A DNA stretch of 64,000 bases from DASYXZ01 sp035946625 (GTDB lineage: Bacteria > Acidobacteriota > Terriglobia > UBA7540), in assembly GCA_035946625.1 (NCBI GenBank), contig DASYZE010000023.1, positions 1 to 64,000 of the forward strand, in the 5' to 3' direction. A model generated the notes under the pieces. The model did not search any database and was not told the origin of the DNA. It saw nothing but the letters and a program-made list of their open reading frames with translations. A program made the position numbers and the translations under genes. This document shows positions 18,101 through 25,290 of this stretch, one piece after another (position 1 is the first letter of the stretch; the number at the start of each line of letters is the position of its first letter).

Positions 18101-19090
18101 GACGATTCTTTGCGCCGCGTCCCACAATCCCGCCACTGCGAACGCGATTACGCTCAGCGCCGCGTCGTAAATCCAGCAACGGTTCTGGATGTACGCCGTG
18201 TTCGAGCTGGCCAGCACGCCCGGGCTGGCATAGTCGGGATCGCCCGGCGGCACTTCGATGGAGCGCGGCAGGTCGGCGTATACCGCCTCGTTCTGCAAGG
18301 TCGAATACAAATCCACCGGCCCCAGCACCGGGTCGTTATAAATCATGTGGGCGGTGAGCGTGCCCGCGGCCGGCACCACGCTGGACCCAAAGCGGGCGTG
18401 GGTGGAGTCCTGCACCAGAATCGGAATCTGATCCTCTTGCAGATACTCAATATCCGTCTTGGCATAGACTCGAATGAAATAGTCCGCCAGCTTGTTGCCC
18501 ACCCCCAGATTGGAGTGGGACGTCCACCCGCTCACCAGTGACGTGGAAGACCCCGCCGCGGGCTGGGTGGATGACGCCGGCATCAGGAAGGCGATCACCG
18601 TCCCGGCGTGTACGCCGGCCAGCGCCCAGGTATTATCCGCGGCGATCAGGGACGAGCCTTGGTAATAGAAAACGTCGGTGCGCGAGTACACGTCCACGCG
18701 ATACTGGCTGGCGGGCAGCACCAGGTTCAGCACCCGCCCGGTCAGGCTGGTGGTGGCCGTGAGCGCCAGCACATTCACCAGCAGGTTTCCGGAGAGCAGC
18801 GGCGTGGCGGAATAGTTGATGGGAAACCCGTCCGGCCCCGCTTGCAGGTCGGCCGCGATTCCAAACACGGGATCGAGCACGATGTTCGGCCACGGAACCT
18901 GGTTCAAAGCGTCCAGCGTTCCGCTGGCGGGATCCATGGCGCCTTCGATAAATGCAGGCGAGGTGGGCGTGGCCACCGCGTTCCCTACAAACGGCGAGAC
19001 ATTGGCGTTCTGCCGCGACAACATCCACGTCATCGCGCGGTCAAGCGCCGTGGCCAGATCCCCGGGATAATAATTGTAAACTTCTGCCAC
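15116..19090 (-). CDS. Giant tail-tip protein with embedded glycosidase-like (alpha/alpha) domain
   Basis: 1324 residues from a GTG start with AAGGA upstream. Residues 1-300 are an unrecognised tail-attachment part. Helices at ~305-345 (WIYDAALSVIAFAVAG) and ~520-860 (AWVAYAYGVYMERTGDYL, GWGMYQDPGYQYVPG, WMEGTWGALAAYLRL, ASTAWFWITGTRNDVLF) have the repeated W/Y-rich helix pairs of six-hairpin glycosidases. A jelly-roll-like insert (~345-515, ending NLRLDNLSVG) looks like a carbohydrate-binding module. Residues ~870-1324 are a tail hub-like beta region with LLFLDAPSLEQYG and ITDKQPNYRDGSMAYQL. Inference: a tail-tip enzyme that binds and cuts surface glycans during adsorption. The catalytic acid is not assigned. 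A plain structural protein remains possible. Confidence 0.6.
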   Translation of the reverse strand: MAEVYNYYPGDLATALDRAMTWMLSRQNANVSPFVGNAVATPTSPAFIEGAMDPASGTLDALNQVPWPNIVLDPVFGIAADLQAGPDGFPINYSATPLLSGNLLVNVLALTATTSLTGRVLNLVLPASQYRVDVYSRTDVFYYQGSSLIAADNTWALAGVHAGTVIAFLMPASSTQPAAGSSTSLVSGWTSHSNLGVGNKLADYFIRVYAKTDIEYLQEDQIPILVQDSTHARFGSSVVPAAGTLTAHMIYNDPVLGPVDLYSTLQNEAVYADLPRSIEVPPGDPDYASPGVLASSNTAYIQNRCWIYDAALSVIAFAVAGLWDAAQRIVTRLNNLRANPGYLPSLILEDAQDGSIARWSLVSGAGTAANVFDATEPPAQSGGSNVISITASTAPASWNFIGSGLPDAADSIIECHYLAGVDFTFAVGVTSSRGQVTTINLASTGTAGYNSGSKTITSVLGLAAGVWRVFTQNLNSLIAQYVAGETLVSITSFKVIVQTAGNLRLDNLSVGTPQPAGSLSFSYDVYNGQVDQAYIRSGSVAWVAYAYGVYMERTGDYLNAALGLQSMLNFLFSLQSSAADLRKNLITLGWGMYQDPGYQYVPGPISTVSTEHNIDCYFAFDKAARVLPSAAVNLLNRELITAAQYSSLIATATQAATVAGQISAALLAQIWIPPSGPVKGHFAQGASSTGLDTSLALDCSGTWGAMFCHEVGDDVKAVSCLEFIFETFFLANQQITLSALANSFNQTYQQLTPFDGFKTYADSAGGYSGSPASVWMEGTWGALAAYLRLSGNADLQAYFSGNYAGGLSAFLGRLAQSLGIVGSTTGDGVLSFSLGARALPWEFSLRKTMASTAWFWITGTRNDVLFTSTSSDLSGRPYLKIPRGVQQTIRPLDGQSSIGALELEATDGGGYMTALVSKGKLEGRKISLRVGYPGMNSSDFVTVATQEIDSILGLPDLTGYALHCRDLTRSAKTKIFLHGDDGMAVSRDHARTLQANPMDVLLMVFQNELGMGQSPSLPPTAWRIYDPTQWNSATTSNPTLISPNPSVDVDTILSYRNDIFAGCVLEFSFPQPVEAKQFLEFEILKALGGYLIVLADGRLSPRFMVPPYSFVNLFAFNERNITVLPGITRQPIINQVTYRLDYDGSQFQQELLFLDAPSLEQYGLAGQDIIESKGLRSARGGVSLAGLTATRIFRRYNGVDPVSGSPRGGAPTAAVTSQYMTLTVEAGDFAFLSHPLMPNFETGRRGVFNQIVEITDKQPNYRDGSMAYQLLDSGWMSGKILSRIAPSGTPAFASASSYQRTRYAFMASNSTMTFSDGTAPKTIY

Positions 19091-19124
19091 GTGTGGTTAG
19101 TCCTTAGCCCAATTTATTGAGCCT

Positions 19125-19335
19125 GTCAGTAGGTCAGTATTTCAGTAGGTCAGTATTTCAGTAGGTCAGTCCGTCAGTAGGTCAGTCCGTCAACTGACGG
19201 ATTCAGTTAGTCATTAAATGCCTGACTGAAGTACTGACCAACCGAAATACCGAAATACTCCCCCGTTGACCTTCTTCTTTTACCCTTTACCCTTTACCCT
19301 TTAACCTTTAACCTTTAACCTTCAACCTTTCTTCA
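19125..19335. repeat. Octad array followed by heptad array (spacer 5' of tail-tip gene)
   Basis: 19128-19195 is a run of 8-bp words TCAGTAGG / TCAGTATT / TCAGTCCG. About 19280-19330 is a run of 7-bp words CCTTTAC / CCTTTAA / CCTTCAA. No gene on either strand fits. The upstream 60-residue protein ends at a stop immediately before the heptads. Confidence 0.85.
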
Positions 19336-19515
19336 ACCCCCATATCCCGTCGTCCCATATCCGCTCAAGCCGTATCCGGTCCAGGTCACTTGCACCGCGT
19401 CCGGCCTGAAGGTGGTGAGCGGTTCCGGCAGCCCGTCAATGGTCACCATGTAGAGTGGGCGCTTGGCCAGCTCCAGGTTTTGCGCATTGAAACTCGGATT
19501 GGTAATGATGGCCAT
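19333..19515 (-). CDS. Small tail-region protein, Gly/Tyr-rich C-terminus
   Basis: 60 residues from ATG at 19515. It begins AIITNPSFNAQNLELAKRP and ends in a GYGTTGYGG tail. The LYMVTIDGLPEPLT stretch resembles the opening strand of phage tail-tip proteins, so it could be a complete small component or the cut-off N-terminus of a larger one. The stop abuts a heptad array. Low-moderate confidence that it is expressed. Confidence 0.5.
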   Translation of the reverse strand: MAIITNPSFNAQNLELAKRPLYMVTIDGLPEPLTTFRPDAVQVTWTGYGLSGYGTTGYGG

Positions 19516-19524
19516 CTTCTTTCG

Positions 19525-19655
19525 TCCTTAGTCATTGGTCATTTGTCATTGGTCCTCTGTCATTCGCTTTGTACGCGCTGTCCTTCGTCTGCCTCAATCG
19601 ACCTCTGGCTACGGGCCACTGACAATGGACAAATGACAAAGAACAAATGACGTCT
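19525..19655. repeat. Heptad array, GTCATTG/GTCATTT words
   Basis: 7-bp words such as GTCATTG, GTCATTT and GTCCTCT at about 19529-19565, with inverted relatives (GACAAAT, GACAATG, GAACAAA) at about 19612-19650. The two halves could pair into an imperfect stem across the spacer between the 60- and 128-residue tail genes. Confidence 0.7.
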
Positions 19656-19656
19656 T

Positions 19657-20043
19657 TCAAGAAACCAACACCCTGCACTTCAGCTTCAGCGCATAGATTC
19701 CCGCGGCCTTGTAAGCAATCCTCGCCCCCGTATCCTCCAGCACGTAATTGGTGTAAGCGTTCAGCGAGGCGTCGGGGTAATAGGCAAAGGCCGCGCCGGT
19801 CAAGGCGTAATCTAGAAACGCCGTCCAGTTGGCCAGGTCGGCTCCGGCGCGGATCCAATTTAATGTTAGCTCCAGGAACTGGTCGGTACGTTCCAGCACC
19901 GACTCGCGAATTCCGGCGGTGGAAATGTTGTCGTGCCGGATGGCCGTCTTCAAGTAGCCCGGCTGTTGTTGGGGCGGTGAAACAAAATTCACAATTTGCT
20001 GCAACCCGCCCGCCGGTGTGTAAACAATTTGTGGATTAGCCAT
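19657..20043 (-). CDS. Phage tail protein, unknown
   Basis: 128 residues, ATG 20043. Contains GIRESVLERTDQFLELTLNWI and a DYALTGAAFAYYPDA stretch; soluble, no enzyme motif. Placed directly after the tape measure in transcription order, where distal-tail or tail-completion proteins normally sit; that role is inferred. Bounded on both sides by heptad arrays, and the N-terminus has a poor ribosome site. Confidence 0.55.
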   Translation of the reverse strand: MANPQIVYTPAGGLQQIVNFVSPPQQQPGYLKTAIRHDNISTAGIRESVLERTDQFLELTLNWIRAGADLANWTAFLDYALTGAAFAYYPDASLNAYTNYVLEDTGARIAYKAAGIYALKLKCRVLVS

Positions 20044-20109
20044 ATGACTTTGTTGGCCGCTCTTTGTTAGCCGCTCAATGAGTTAGTGCCTGAATTATGT
20101 AAGCACTGA

Positions 20110-20165
20110 CCCGCTCCCTTTTACCCTTTACCCTTTAACCTTTAACCTTCACCCTTCAACCTTTC
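20110..20165. repeat. Heptad array CCTTTAC/CCTTTAA
   Basis: Perfect 7-bp phasing of CCTTTAC, CCTTTAA and close variants, the same word family as at 19280-19330, 25940-25970 and 37846-37890. It ends at the stop codon of the tape-measure gene. Confidence 0.85.
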
Positions 20166-20166
20166 T

Positions 20167-21036
20167 TCACTCCCTCACCGTCGGCTGGCGCACCACCGTG
20201 TAGGCCACCAGATTCACGTCGCGTTCGGTGACGGCCTGGGTGATGTGTCGGACCAATTCATCGATGCCCGCCTGGCCGCCGTAAACCGGCCCTTGAAAAA
20301 TAACCTGCACGGGATTTTGTGCTGCGGGCGCGGTTGCTGAACTCTGCCCGGTAGGGGAACCCTTCGCGGCGGACAAGCCGCCGGGCGCACCGCCACCGGC
20401 CGAACTTCCCCCCCGCGTCCCCGCCGGCGTGGCGATGGCCCGCCCCGCCAGAGCCGCGGCGCCCCCCACCGCTCCGTAGATGGCGGCGGACTCAAACGCG
20501 GCCGCCGCCCCCGAATAATCCTGGACGGCCAGCAGGTAGAAGCCGAGCGCCGCCGCTTGGATCGCCTGCACCAGGGATTGCTGCGCGATGGCGGTAACGG
20601 CCTGCACCGCGGCCTTGCTGAACGCAGCCCCAATCGAGGTTTGCCAGATGATGGCGCTCGCCACGTTGGCGCCCAGCGCTGAGTCAAATTGCAAAAAGGT
20701 TTTTCCGAACTCCAGGCTCAGATTCTGGGAGGCGTTCAAAACCTCGGTGAGGCTGGCCACCATTTGTGTTTTCCAGATCTGGGCCATCTGCCGGTTCCGG
20801 TCCAGAAAGTTGTTCACCGCCTCCACATTCACATTGAAATGCTGGGAGAGAGTCTGCGCCGTTTGGTCCACCGCACTAAAATTGGCCGTGCCTTGCGCCG
20901 ACCACAGCGCCAGATCGGAACTGACTCCGGCCAGGCTCTGCGAAAAATTGGCGCGAAATTGGCGGATACTGCTCTCCGCCTTGGACGGATCAGCTCCAAT
21001 TCGAATCAGTAGTTCGGCCGCGCTTTGACTCCCCAT
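20167..21036 (-). CDS. Short tail tape-measure protein
   Basis: 289 residues from ATG 21036. The N-terminal half is helical and amphipathic (SIRQFRANFSQSLAGV, long Gln-rich helices). A hydrophobic stretch follows (GAAFSKAAVQAVTAIAQQSL, LGFYLLAVQDYSGAAAAFE). Then comes the Gly/Ala-rich IYGAVGGAAALAG and a Ser/Gly/Pro linker, as in the C-terminal ends of tape-measure proteins. It follows the tail chaperones, the standard place. At ~1.5 angstrom per residue a 289-residue ruler would imply a tail of only about 40 nm, unusually short. The alternative is a truncated tape measure. Confidence 0.7.
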   Translation of the reverse strand: MGSQSAAELLIRIGADPSKAESSIRQFRANFSQSLAGVSSDLALWSAQGTANFSAVDQTAQTLSQHFNVNVEAVNNFLDRNRQMAQIWKTQMVASLTEVLNASQNLSLEFGKTFLQFDSALGANVASAIIWQTSIGAAFSKAAVQAVTAIAQQSLVQAIQAAALGFYLLAVQDYSGAAAAFESAAIYGAVGGAAALAGRAIATPAGTRGGSSAGGGAPGGLSAAKGSPTGQSSATAPAAQNPVQVIFQGPVYGGQAGIDELVRHITQAVTERDVNLVAYTVVRQPTVRE

Positions 21037-21107
21037 ATTTTTTGCCGTGGACCGTACTCGGTAGACTGTCGACCGGGAAAACCAAACGTGCCTCTTCGCC
21101 TGTGTGC

Positions 21108-21135
21108 AGTCTACTGTCTACGGTCTACTATCCTT
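21108..21135. repeat. Heptad array GTCTAC(T/G)
   Basis: Words GTCTACT / GTCTACG in 7-bp phase, in the spacer upstream of the tape-measure gene. The same words recur at 25256-25285 and, inverted, at about 25080-25105. Confidence 0.75.
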
Positions 21136-21138
21136 TCC

Positions 21139-21465
21139 CTACCAGTTAATTTCCCGCGCTCCGGCGCCGGGCGGCGATATTGCCCCGCCGCCCCACCCTT
21201 CCCCGGTAATCGCCCGCCGCTCCGCCTCCAGCAACTGCGCCGTGGCCGCCAGATCGAAATCGAGCGCCAGCACCGGGTCCCGAATCACCACCATCTCGCT
21301 GGGCCGGCACCCGAACTTTTGCGCGGCCAGGGCGAGCAGGCCGAAATTCTCACTCCGGACGAAACCGCTCCAGCTTTTCGCTGGAGAGACCCTCCTGTTG
21401 GGCAGCAGGATCGGGAGTAGGGAGTCGGGAGTGGGGAGTAGGGGATGAAGAAGGTTTTTTGCCAA
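21139..21465 (-). CDS. Tail assembly chaperone, frameshift extension (T frame)
   Basis: This frame overlaps the 3' end of the upstream chaperone and continues ~70 codons further. It includes MVVIRDPVLALDFDLAATA and LLEAERRAITGEG, the type of helical domain found after the shift in G/GT chaperones. It has no good start of its own. The frames differ by +1 (equivalently -2), the same relation as the -2 shift used by phage Mu tail genes. Overlap of open frames is 21350-21465; the GCGAAAAGC run near 21370 is the best slip candidate. Product if shifted: a minor, longer chaperone that recruits tail tube to the tape measure. Confidence 0.5.
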   Translation of the reverse strand: MAKNLLHPLLPTPDSLLPILLPNRRVSPAKSWSGFVRSENFGLLALAAQKFGCRPSEMVVIRDPVLALDFDLAATAQLLEAERRAITGEGWGGGAISPPGAGAREINW

Positions 21466-21892
21466 CTCCCGACTCCCTACCGCCTACTCCCGCTTCTTGC
21501 CTAAGCGCCCGGCAAGCCCACTCAAATATGTAGGCCCGGTCTTTCACCGGAATGTCGTCCAGCGCGATCTCACCCGGCGCGTTCCCGATGGCCGGTTTCA
21601 CCACGCTGGCCTTTACCAGTTGGCGCGCGAAGCCAGCCAGGTCCAAGATCTCCTCGCGCGTCATGGCCGCGTCGCTGTCCTGCCGCGCCCCGGCGCTCGA
21701 TTGCAGTGCGACGCCCAACAACTGTTGGGGAATTCGCCCGCTCAGTATCCAATCCAGCGGTTCCGGCTTCACCGCCAAAATAACGGCCCCGCTCGGCAGC
21801 AACAAACGTTCCGCGCGCTCCCTGCGGTCTTCGAGCATGGCCGAACGCCAAATCGCCGAACTTGCCACTCCATTACCATGCTTTCTATTCAT
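21350..21892 (-). CDS. Tail assembly chaperone (G-like)
   Basis: ATG at 21892, eight bases after AAAGGA, gives ~180 residues. ERLLLPSGAVILAVKPEPLDWI, REEILDLAGFARQLVKASVV and DIPVKDRAYIFEWACRAL fit the helical tail-chaperone type: an N-terminal strand pair and a helical body that is abundant during tail assembly. It lies between tail tube and tape measure, as expected. The last ~40 codons (about 21365-21480) are encoded by a short-period array of GGGAGT words and inverted GACTCCC words, which forms a Ser/Pro-rich linker just before the presumed frameshift. Confidence 0.65.
   Translation of the reverse strand: MNRKHGNGVASSAIWRSAMLEDRRERAERLLLPSGAVILAVKPEPLDWILSGRIPQQLLGVALQSSAGARQDSDAAMTREEILDLAGFARQLVKASVVKPAIGNAPGEIALDDIPVKDRAYIFEWACRALRQEAGVGGRESGVGKKPSSSPTPHSRLPTPDPAAQQEGLSSEKLERFRPE
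21405..21490. repeat. Heptad-like inverted arrays inside the tail-chaperone gene
   Basis: GGGAGTA / GGGAGTC / GGGAGTG words at about 21412-21445 are followed by inverted GACTCCC / TACTCCC words at about 21465-21490. Both halves are translated in the chaperone frame without a stop. They could fold into an imperfect mRNA hairpin directly upstream of the overlap of the two chaperone frames. Confidence 0.75.
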
Positions 21893-21991
21893 AGAAGCAT
21901 CCTTTGAAAAAACGAGGAACGCAGAGCAAAGAATGATGAACACAAGAGGAAGTCCTTAATTCATCATTCAGCATTCATCATTTCTTCTCAC

Positions 21992-22591
21992 CTACGTTTG
22001 CCGGTAAATCTTCCCCACCTGGTCGCCGGCGATGCGCGTGGTATCGGCCAGGCCGTCAAACTTCACCTTGTAGGTGGTTTCCTTCCCGCGCTGAAACGGA
22101 AGTTGGATCGCTTCCGCCTGGTAGGCCTGGTAGAGCTGGCTCACCACGTATTTGCTGGCCGCGTCACGTCGGGGTGAGATCACGGCCACGGAGGTTTTCG
22201 GAATGGCGATCACACCCCCAAATGAAATCTCTTCGTAGGTTTGGAACCCGGCGGGAAGTCCGGTATCCGTACCCGTGGCGAACAATCCGTGCGCGACGAA
22301 ATTCTTGAGCAGGGTCAGGTCCGATTGCTTCATGGTGACTTCAATCGACTCGGCCTCGCCCGTCATCACCACGTCAATGGGCGCCGCGGATTGATCGGCG
22401 GAAATTTGCTCGAGCTTGGGCGCCAGCGCCACTGTGGCCGAGCCCTCCGTCGCTCCCGCAAAGATGGGCGCGCCGCCCGTGGGCGTGCCCGTGGTATCGA
22501 TCAGCATGCGGTTCCCGGTGGTCGGCACCGTTACCGCCAGCCACAACTTCCCCGGCCCCTGGTGAATTTTTGTTGCGTCAACGTTGGCCAT
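21992..22591 (-). CDS. Major tail tube protein
   Basis: 199 residues, ATG 22591 with GAGGAG upstream. Begins ANVDATKIHQGPGKLWLAV, then a beta-barrel pattern with TEGSATVALAPKLEQISADQS, a central VVMTGEAESIEVTMKQSD strand pair and TTYKVKFDGL near the end. This is the typical outline of siphophage tube proteins (DUF-type tail tubes with the I-x-V-x-x-x-E pattern). It would polymerise around the tape measure. Gene order (tube, chaperones, tape measure) supports it. No sheath gene is present next to it, arguing against a Mu-like contractile tail. Confidence 0.75.
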   Translation of the reverse strand: MANVDATKIHQGPGKLWLAVTVPTTGNRMLIDTTGTPTGGAPIFAGATEGSATVALAPKLEQISADQSAAPIDVVMTGEAESIEVTMKQSDLTLLKNFVAHGLFATGTDTGLPAGFQTYEEISFGGVIAIPKTSVAVISPRRDAASKYVVSQLYQAYQAEAIQLPFQRGKETTYKVKFDGLADTTRIAGDQVGKIYRQT

Positions 22592-22681
22592 TTTGTTCTC
22601 CTCGTTGGGAAGGATTCGGGAATCAGAATTAAGATCACGGTCATCTATTTCCTAAATCCTAAACTCCTATTCCTTTTTCAG

Positions 22682-25198
22682 CTACCGGCTCACGTGCATC
22701 AGAAAAGCAAAGAAGTCCGAGTCCAAAGTCTGTGCCGCCGCAGCCTGGTTCACAATTTCAAATACCGGCGACACACTCGCCGTGGGGATATTCGCCGAGG
22801 AAGTGCAGCCCCCGGTCCCGCCCGAGTTGAAACAGATTTCCGCGTTCGCGTCGAAGGTGAGCGCCACTTGCCCGCTCGCCGTCGAGCGGAGTCGAATCGT
22901 GTGGAAATTTGTGTCAGCGGTGTAGGTTGTCCCGTGCGCCGTGCAAACGCTGCTCTTGCAAACCACGAAGCGGAACGCTGCGTCCGCCCCCGGGCTGGTC
23001 GCAGCAGTATCGAAACGCAGGCCGATAAAAGTGGAGGGCGGAAGGGCGGTCGCGATTCCAGCCATACCGATGTAGACCGAGGTGCTTGCAGTAGCGCCCA
23101 TGGCAAAGACAAACTTACTGTCCCAATTGTTTGAGGTGTTCCCCAAACCGCCCAAAAGGTTGACCTGGCTGCTGGTGCCCAGAGCCAGCGATCCGCCGCG
23201 CCCGGTGGTGGAGGAAGTGGTAATCCGCTCGGAACAGATGTTGGGATAGGCGGAAGCATTCGTACTGCCACTCACGCCACTTGTTCCGATATTGACCAAG
23301 GCCCATCCCAGCTCGCCCACCTGCCCGTTGGAGTTCACCGACCCTCCGCAAAAATCATCGCGCTCCCAAACCACCGAAGTGTCGAGCGGGTTAAAGTTCC
23401 AAGTCATGGTTGAACCCGCTCCGCCGTCGGTGAGCGTTGTGGCAACGCCTCCGGTGGCCACGCGCTCGCCCGTCAAATCGGAGTCGTGAGACACCGTGAT
23501 AAAATCGTCGGCCGTGCTCGCGCCGCCGCTCCCTCCGGCGTCCGCTGAGCAGGTTATGGTTCCGTCGGTATTAATGTTCAGGACGTGCCCGGTGCCCGTG
23601 CAGTCCTTCGATTCCACGCCGCCCGGCGTTGACGCAGCCGGATTGGGCAGCCGCGCCGCGGGCAACGTGCCGCTCGAAATGTTGCTGGCGTTGGTCGCGT
23701 CCGTCGAGCAGCTTGCCGCTGAGTTCGATAGATCGCCGCAAGCAGGTTGAGTGGCGCTGGGCACGCCCGAGGTGGAAATCGTATTGATCCACTTTGAGGT
23801 GACGGCCGCCAGCGATTCCACCCCGCCCAGCGTCGTGGCGCTGGGGTTGGGCAAATCGCTGCCCGCGATGGCACGGAATGCCGGCGCGGTGGCCGTGGAA
23901 AAAAGCGCGTGCGTGGTGGTGGTGTCAGTGGTGGTTCCGGTGATGTCGTTGGAGCTGGAAAAATAGGCCACCTGGTTGGCCGCCGGGCTTCCGCTGGCGC
24001 TCACGTTGCCGCCGCCCGCCGGCGTGGACCACGCGCCCGTGCCGTTCAGGAAATTCGTCGAGACGTTGTTGAGCTTGGGCAGAAATCCGTGCGCCGTGGT
24101 TGAGGAGTTGTTGGTGGTGACGTCGGTAAAGCTCAGGTCTACATCAGCGGGCTGCGACTGGTGCGGTACGCCGCTGGTGTCGATGTAGGAAATCCAATTG
24201 TGCGAGGCTGAACTGATGGATTCGATTCCGCCCAGCGTTGACGCGGCCGGATTGGGCAGCCGCGCGGCGGCCAGGGTTCCGCTTGAAATATTGCCGGCGT
24301 TGGTGGTGTCCGTCGTGGCGCTGGCCGCCAGGCCCGAAATATCCGAGGCGGCCGGCTGAACGAACGCCGGCGTCGCGCTGCCGCCAGTGTTGTTGCCCAG
24401 GAAGGCATGCGCCCCGGCGTTTGAAAGCGAGAAGGTGAGTGCCGGGGTTGTGGTGGCGGTTGCAACACTGGTGCTGAATAATGGTGCGAGGGTGCCGGCG
24501 CTGAAACTGGTTACGGTTCCCGAGCCGCTGCCGCTGGTGATGGTGCAATCGGTCCGCTGCAAACCCGAGTTGTCCAGGCAACTGACCCCGGCGCCGGTTA
24601 GGTTTAGCGTGGGCCGCTGAGTCAGGCCCGCGCCCGATTGCTGCACCGTCTGATAAAAGAAAACCGGGGCGCTGGCGCCGCCGGAGGGGGGCGCCGCCGC
24701 CTGCCGGACCGAAAGCACGTTGACGCTCGCCTGGTCGGGCACCATCCAGATCTCCGAGTGGACCGCGCCTTGAATGTTGATGGTCACCACGTAGTAGCTG
24801 TCGCCGGGCGTGGCGTCGGCGTCCGGAACCAAATCGATCCATGCATTGCCGCTCCCGTCGTTCAGGTTGCCGTTCAGGTCAAAATAGGCTGTAACCACAT
24901 TATTGACATACAAAATATTATTATAAGTTATGGATTTATTACGCTGGGCAAATACCAGGCCATACTCGGAATTGCCGTTGACCGTGGCCATCACCGCCGG
25001 GCTGGCCCCCACCGAATAGACCCCGGTAACGTGAGTGCCGGCGAAGGCAGGGGTCAGTAGGCAGAATGGGAAAACAGGTAGACAGTAGAAAGTAGACAGT
25101 AGACGGGAAAGGCAGGATAGCAGGCGGCGCAGCGCAGGCCGCAGGCCTGGCGCTGCTTGCGCGGTTCTCGATTTCATAATTCTGCATTTATAATTCAT
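22682..25198 (-). CDS. Repetitive fibre-like protein with signal-like N-terminus
   Basis: 838 residues. After a start at 25198 (GAGGG just before the ATG) come ~50 residues with a hydrophobic signal-like stretch ending LLTPAFAG. Much of that leader is encoded by a GTCTACT-family array (see findings). The mature part is Gly/Ser/Thr-rich and contains repeats of a unit with NISSGTLAAARLPNPAAST and GGIES/GGVES, as in phage fibres that carry stacked beta repeats. Several CxC-type pairs near 600-780 (e.g. ICSERIT) are uncommon for phage fibres. It sits inside the tail module between terminator and tube, an unusual place. Function: adhesion or decoration, inferred. Confidence 0.6.
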   Translation of the reverse strand: MNYKCRIMKSRTAQAAPGLRPALRRLLSCLSRLLSTFYCLPVFPFCLLTPAFAGTHVTGVYSVGASPAVMATVNGNSEYGLVFAQRNKSITYNNILYVNNVVTAYFDLNGNLNDGSGNAWIDLVPDADATPGDSYYVVTINIQGAVHSEIWMVPDQASVNVLSVRQAAAPPSGGASAPVFFYQTVQQSGAGLTQRPTLNLTGAGVSCLDNSGLQRTDCTITSGSGSGTVTSFSAGTLAPLFSTSVATATTTPALTFSLSNAGAHAFLGNNTGGSATPAFVQPAASDISGLAASATTDTTNAGNISSGTLAAARLPNPAASTLGGIESISSASHNWISYIDTSGVPHQSQPADVDLSFTDVTTNNSSTTAHGFLPKLNNVSTNFLNGTGAWSTPAGGGNVSASGSPAANQVAYFSSSNDITGTTTDTTTTHALFSTATAPAFRAIAGSDLPNPSATTLGGVESLAAVTSKWINTISTSGVPSATQPACGDLSNSAASCSTDATNASNISSGTLPAARLPNPAASTPGGVESKDCTGTGHVLNINTDGTITCSADAGGSGGASTADDFITVSHDSDLTGERVATGGVATTLTDGGAGSTMTWNFNPLDTSVVWERDDFCGGSVNSNGQVGELGWALVNIGTSGVSGSTNASAYPNICSERITTSSTTGRGGSLALGTSSQVNLLGGLGNTSNNWDSKFVFAMGATASTSVYIGMAGIATALPPSTFIGLRFDTAATSPGADAAFRFVVCKSSVCTAHGTTYTADTNFHTIRLRSTASGQVALTFDANAEICFNSGGTGGCTSSANIPTASVSPVFEIVNQAAAAQTLDSDFFAFLMHVSR

Positions 25199-25290
25199 AA
25201 TTCCCTCAAATCCTTTTCCGACTTCCGATAGAGAAACAAGATGGCACTTCCGCAGCCTGTCTACTGTCTACGGTCTACTGTCTACCGCTC
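25060..25290. repeat. Short-period arrays across the fibre gene start and its spacer
   Basis: Words CAGTAGG / CAGTAGA / AAGTAGA at about 25065-25105 lie inside the fibre gene. AATTATGA / AATTATAA words at about 25170-25205 cover its start. GTCTACT / GTCTACG words run from 25256 to 25285 in the spacer. The first and third sets are inverted relatives. Confidence 0.75.

Noticed and set aside
14642..19120. Long + strand open frames opposite the tail genes (e.g. 15038-16480)
   Set aside because: They mirror the codon bias of the minus-strand genes, are Arg/His/Gly-rich, lack ribosome sites and match no family.
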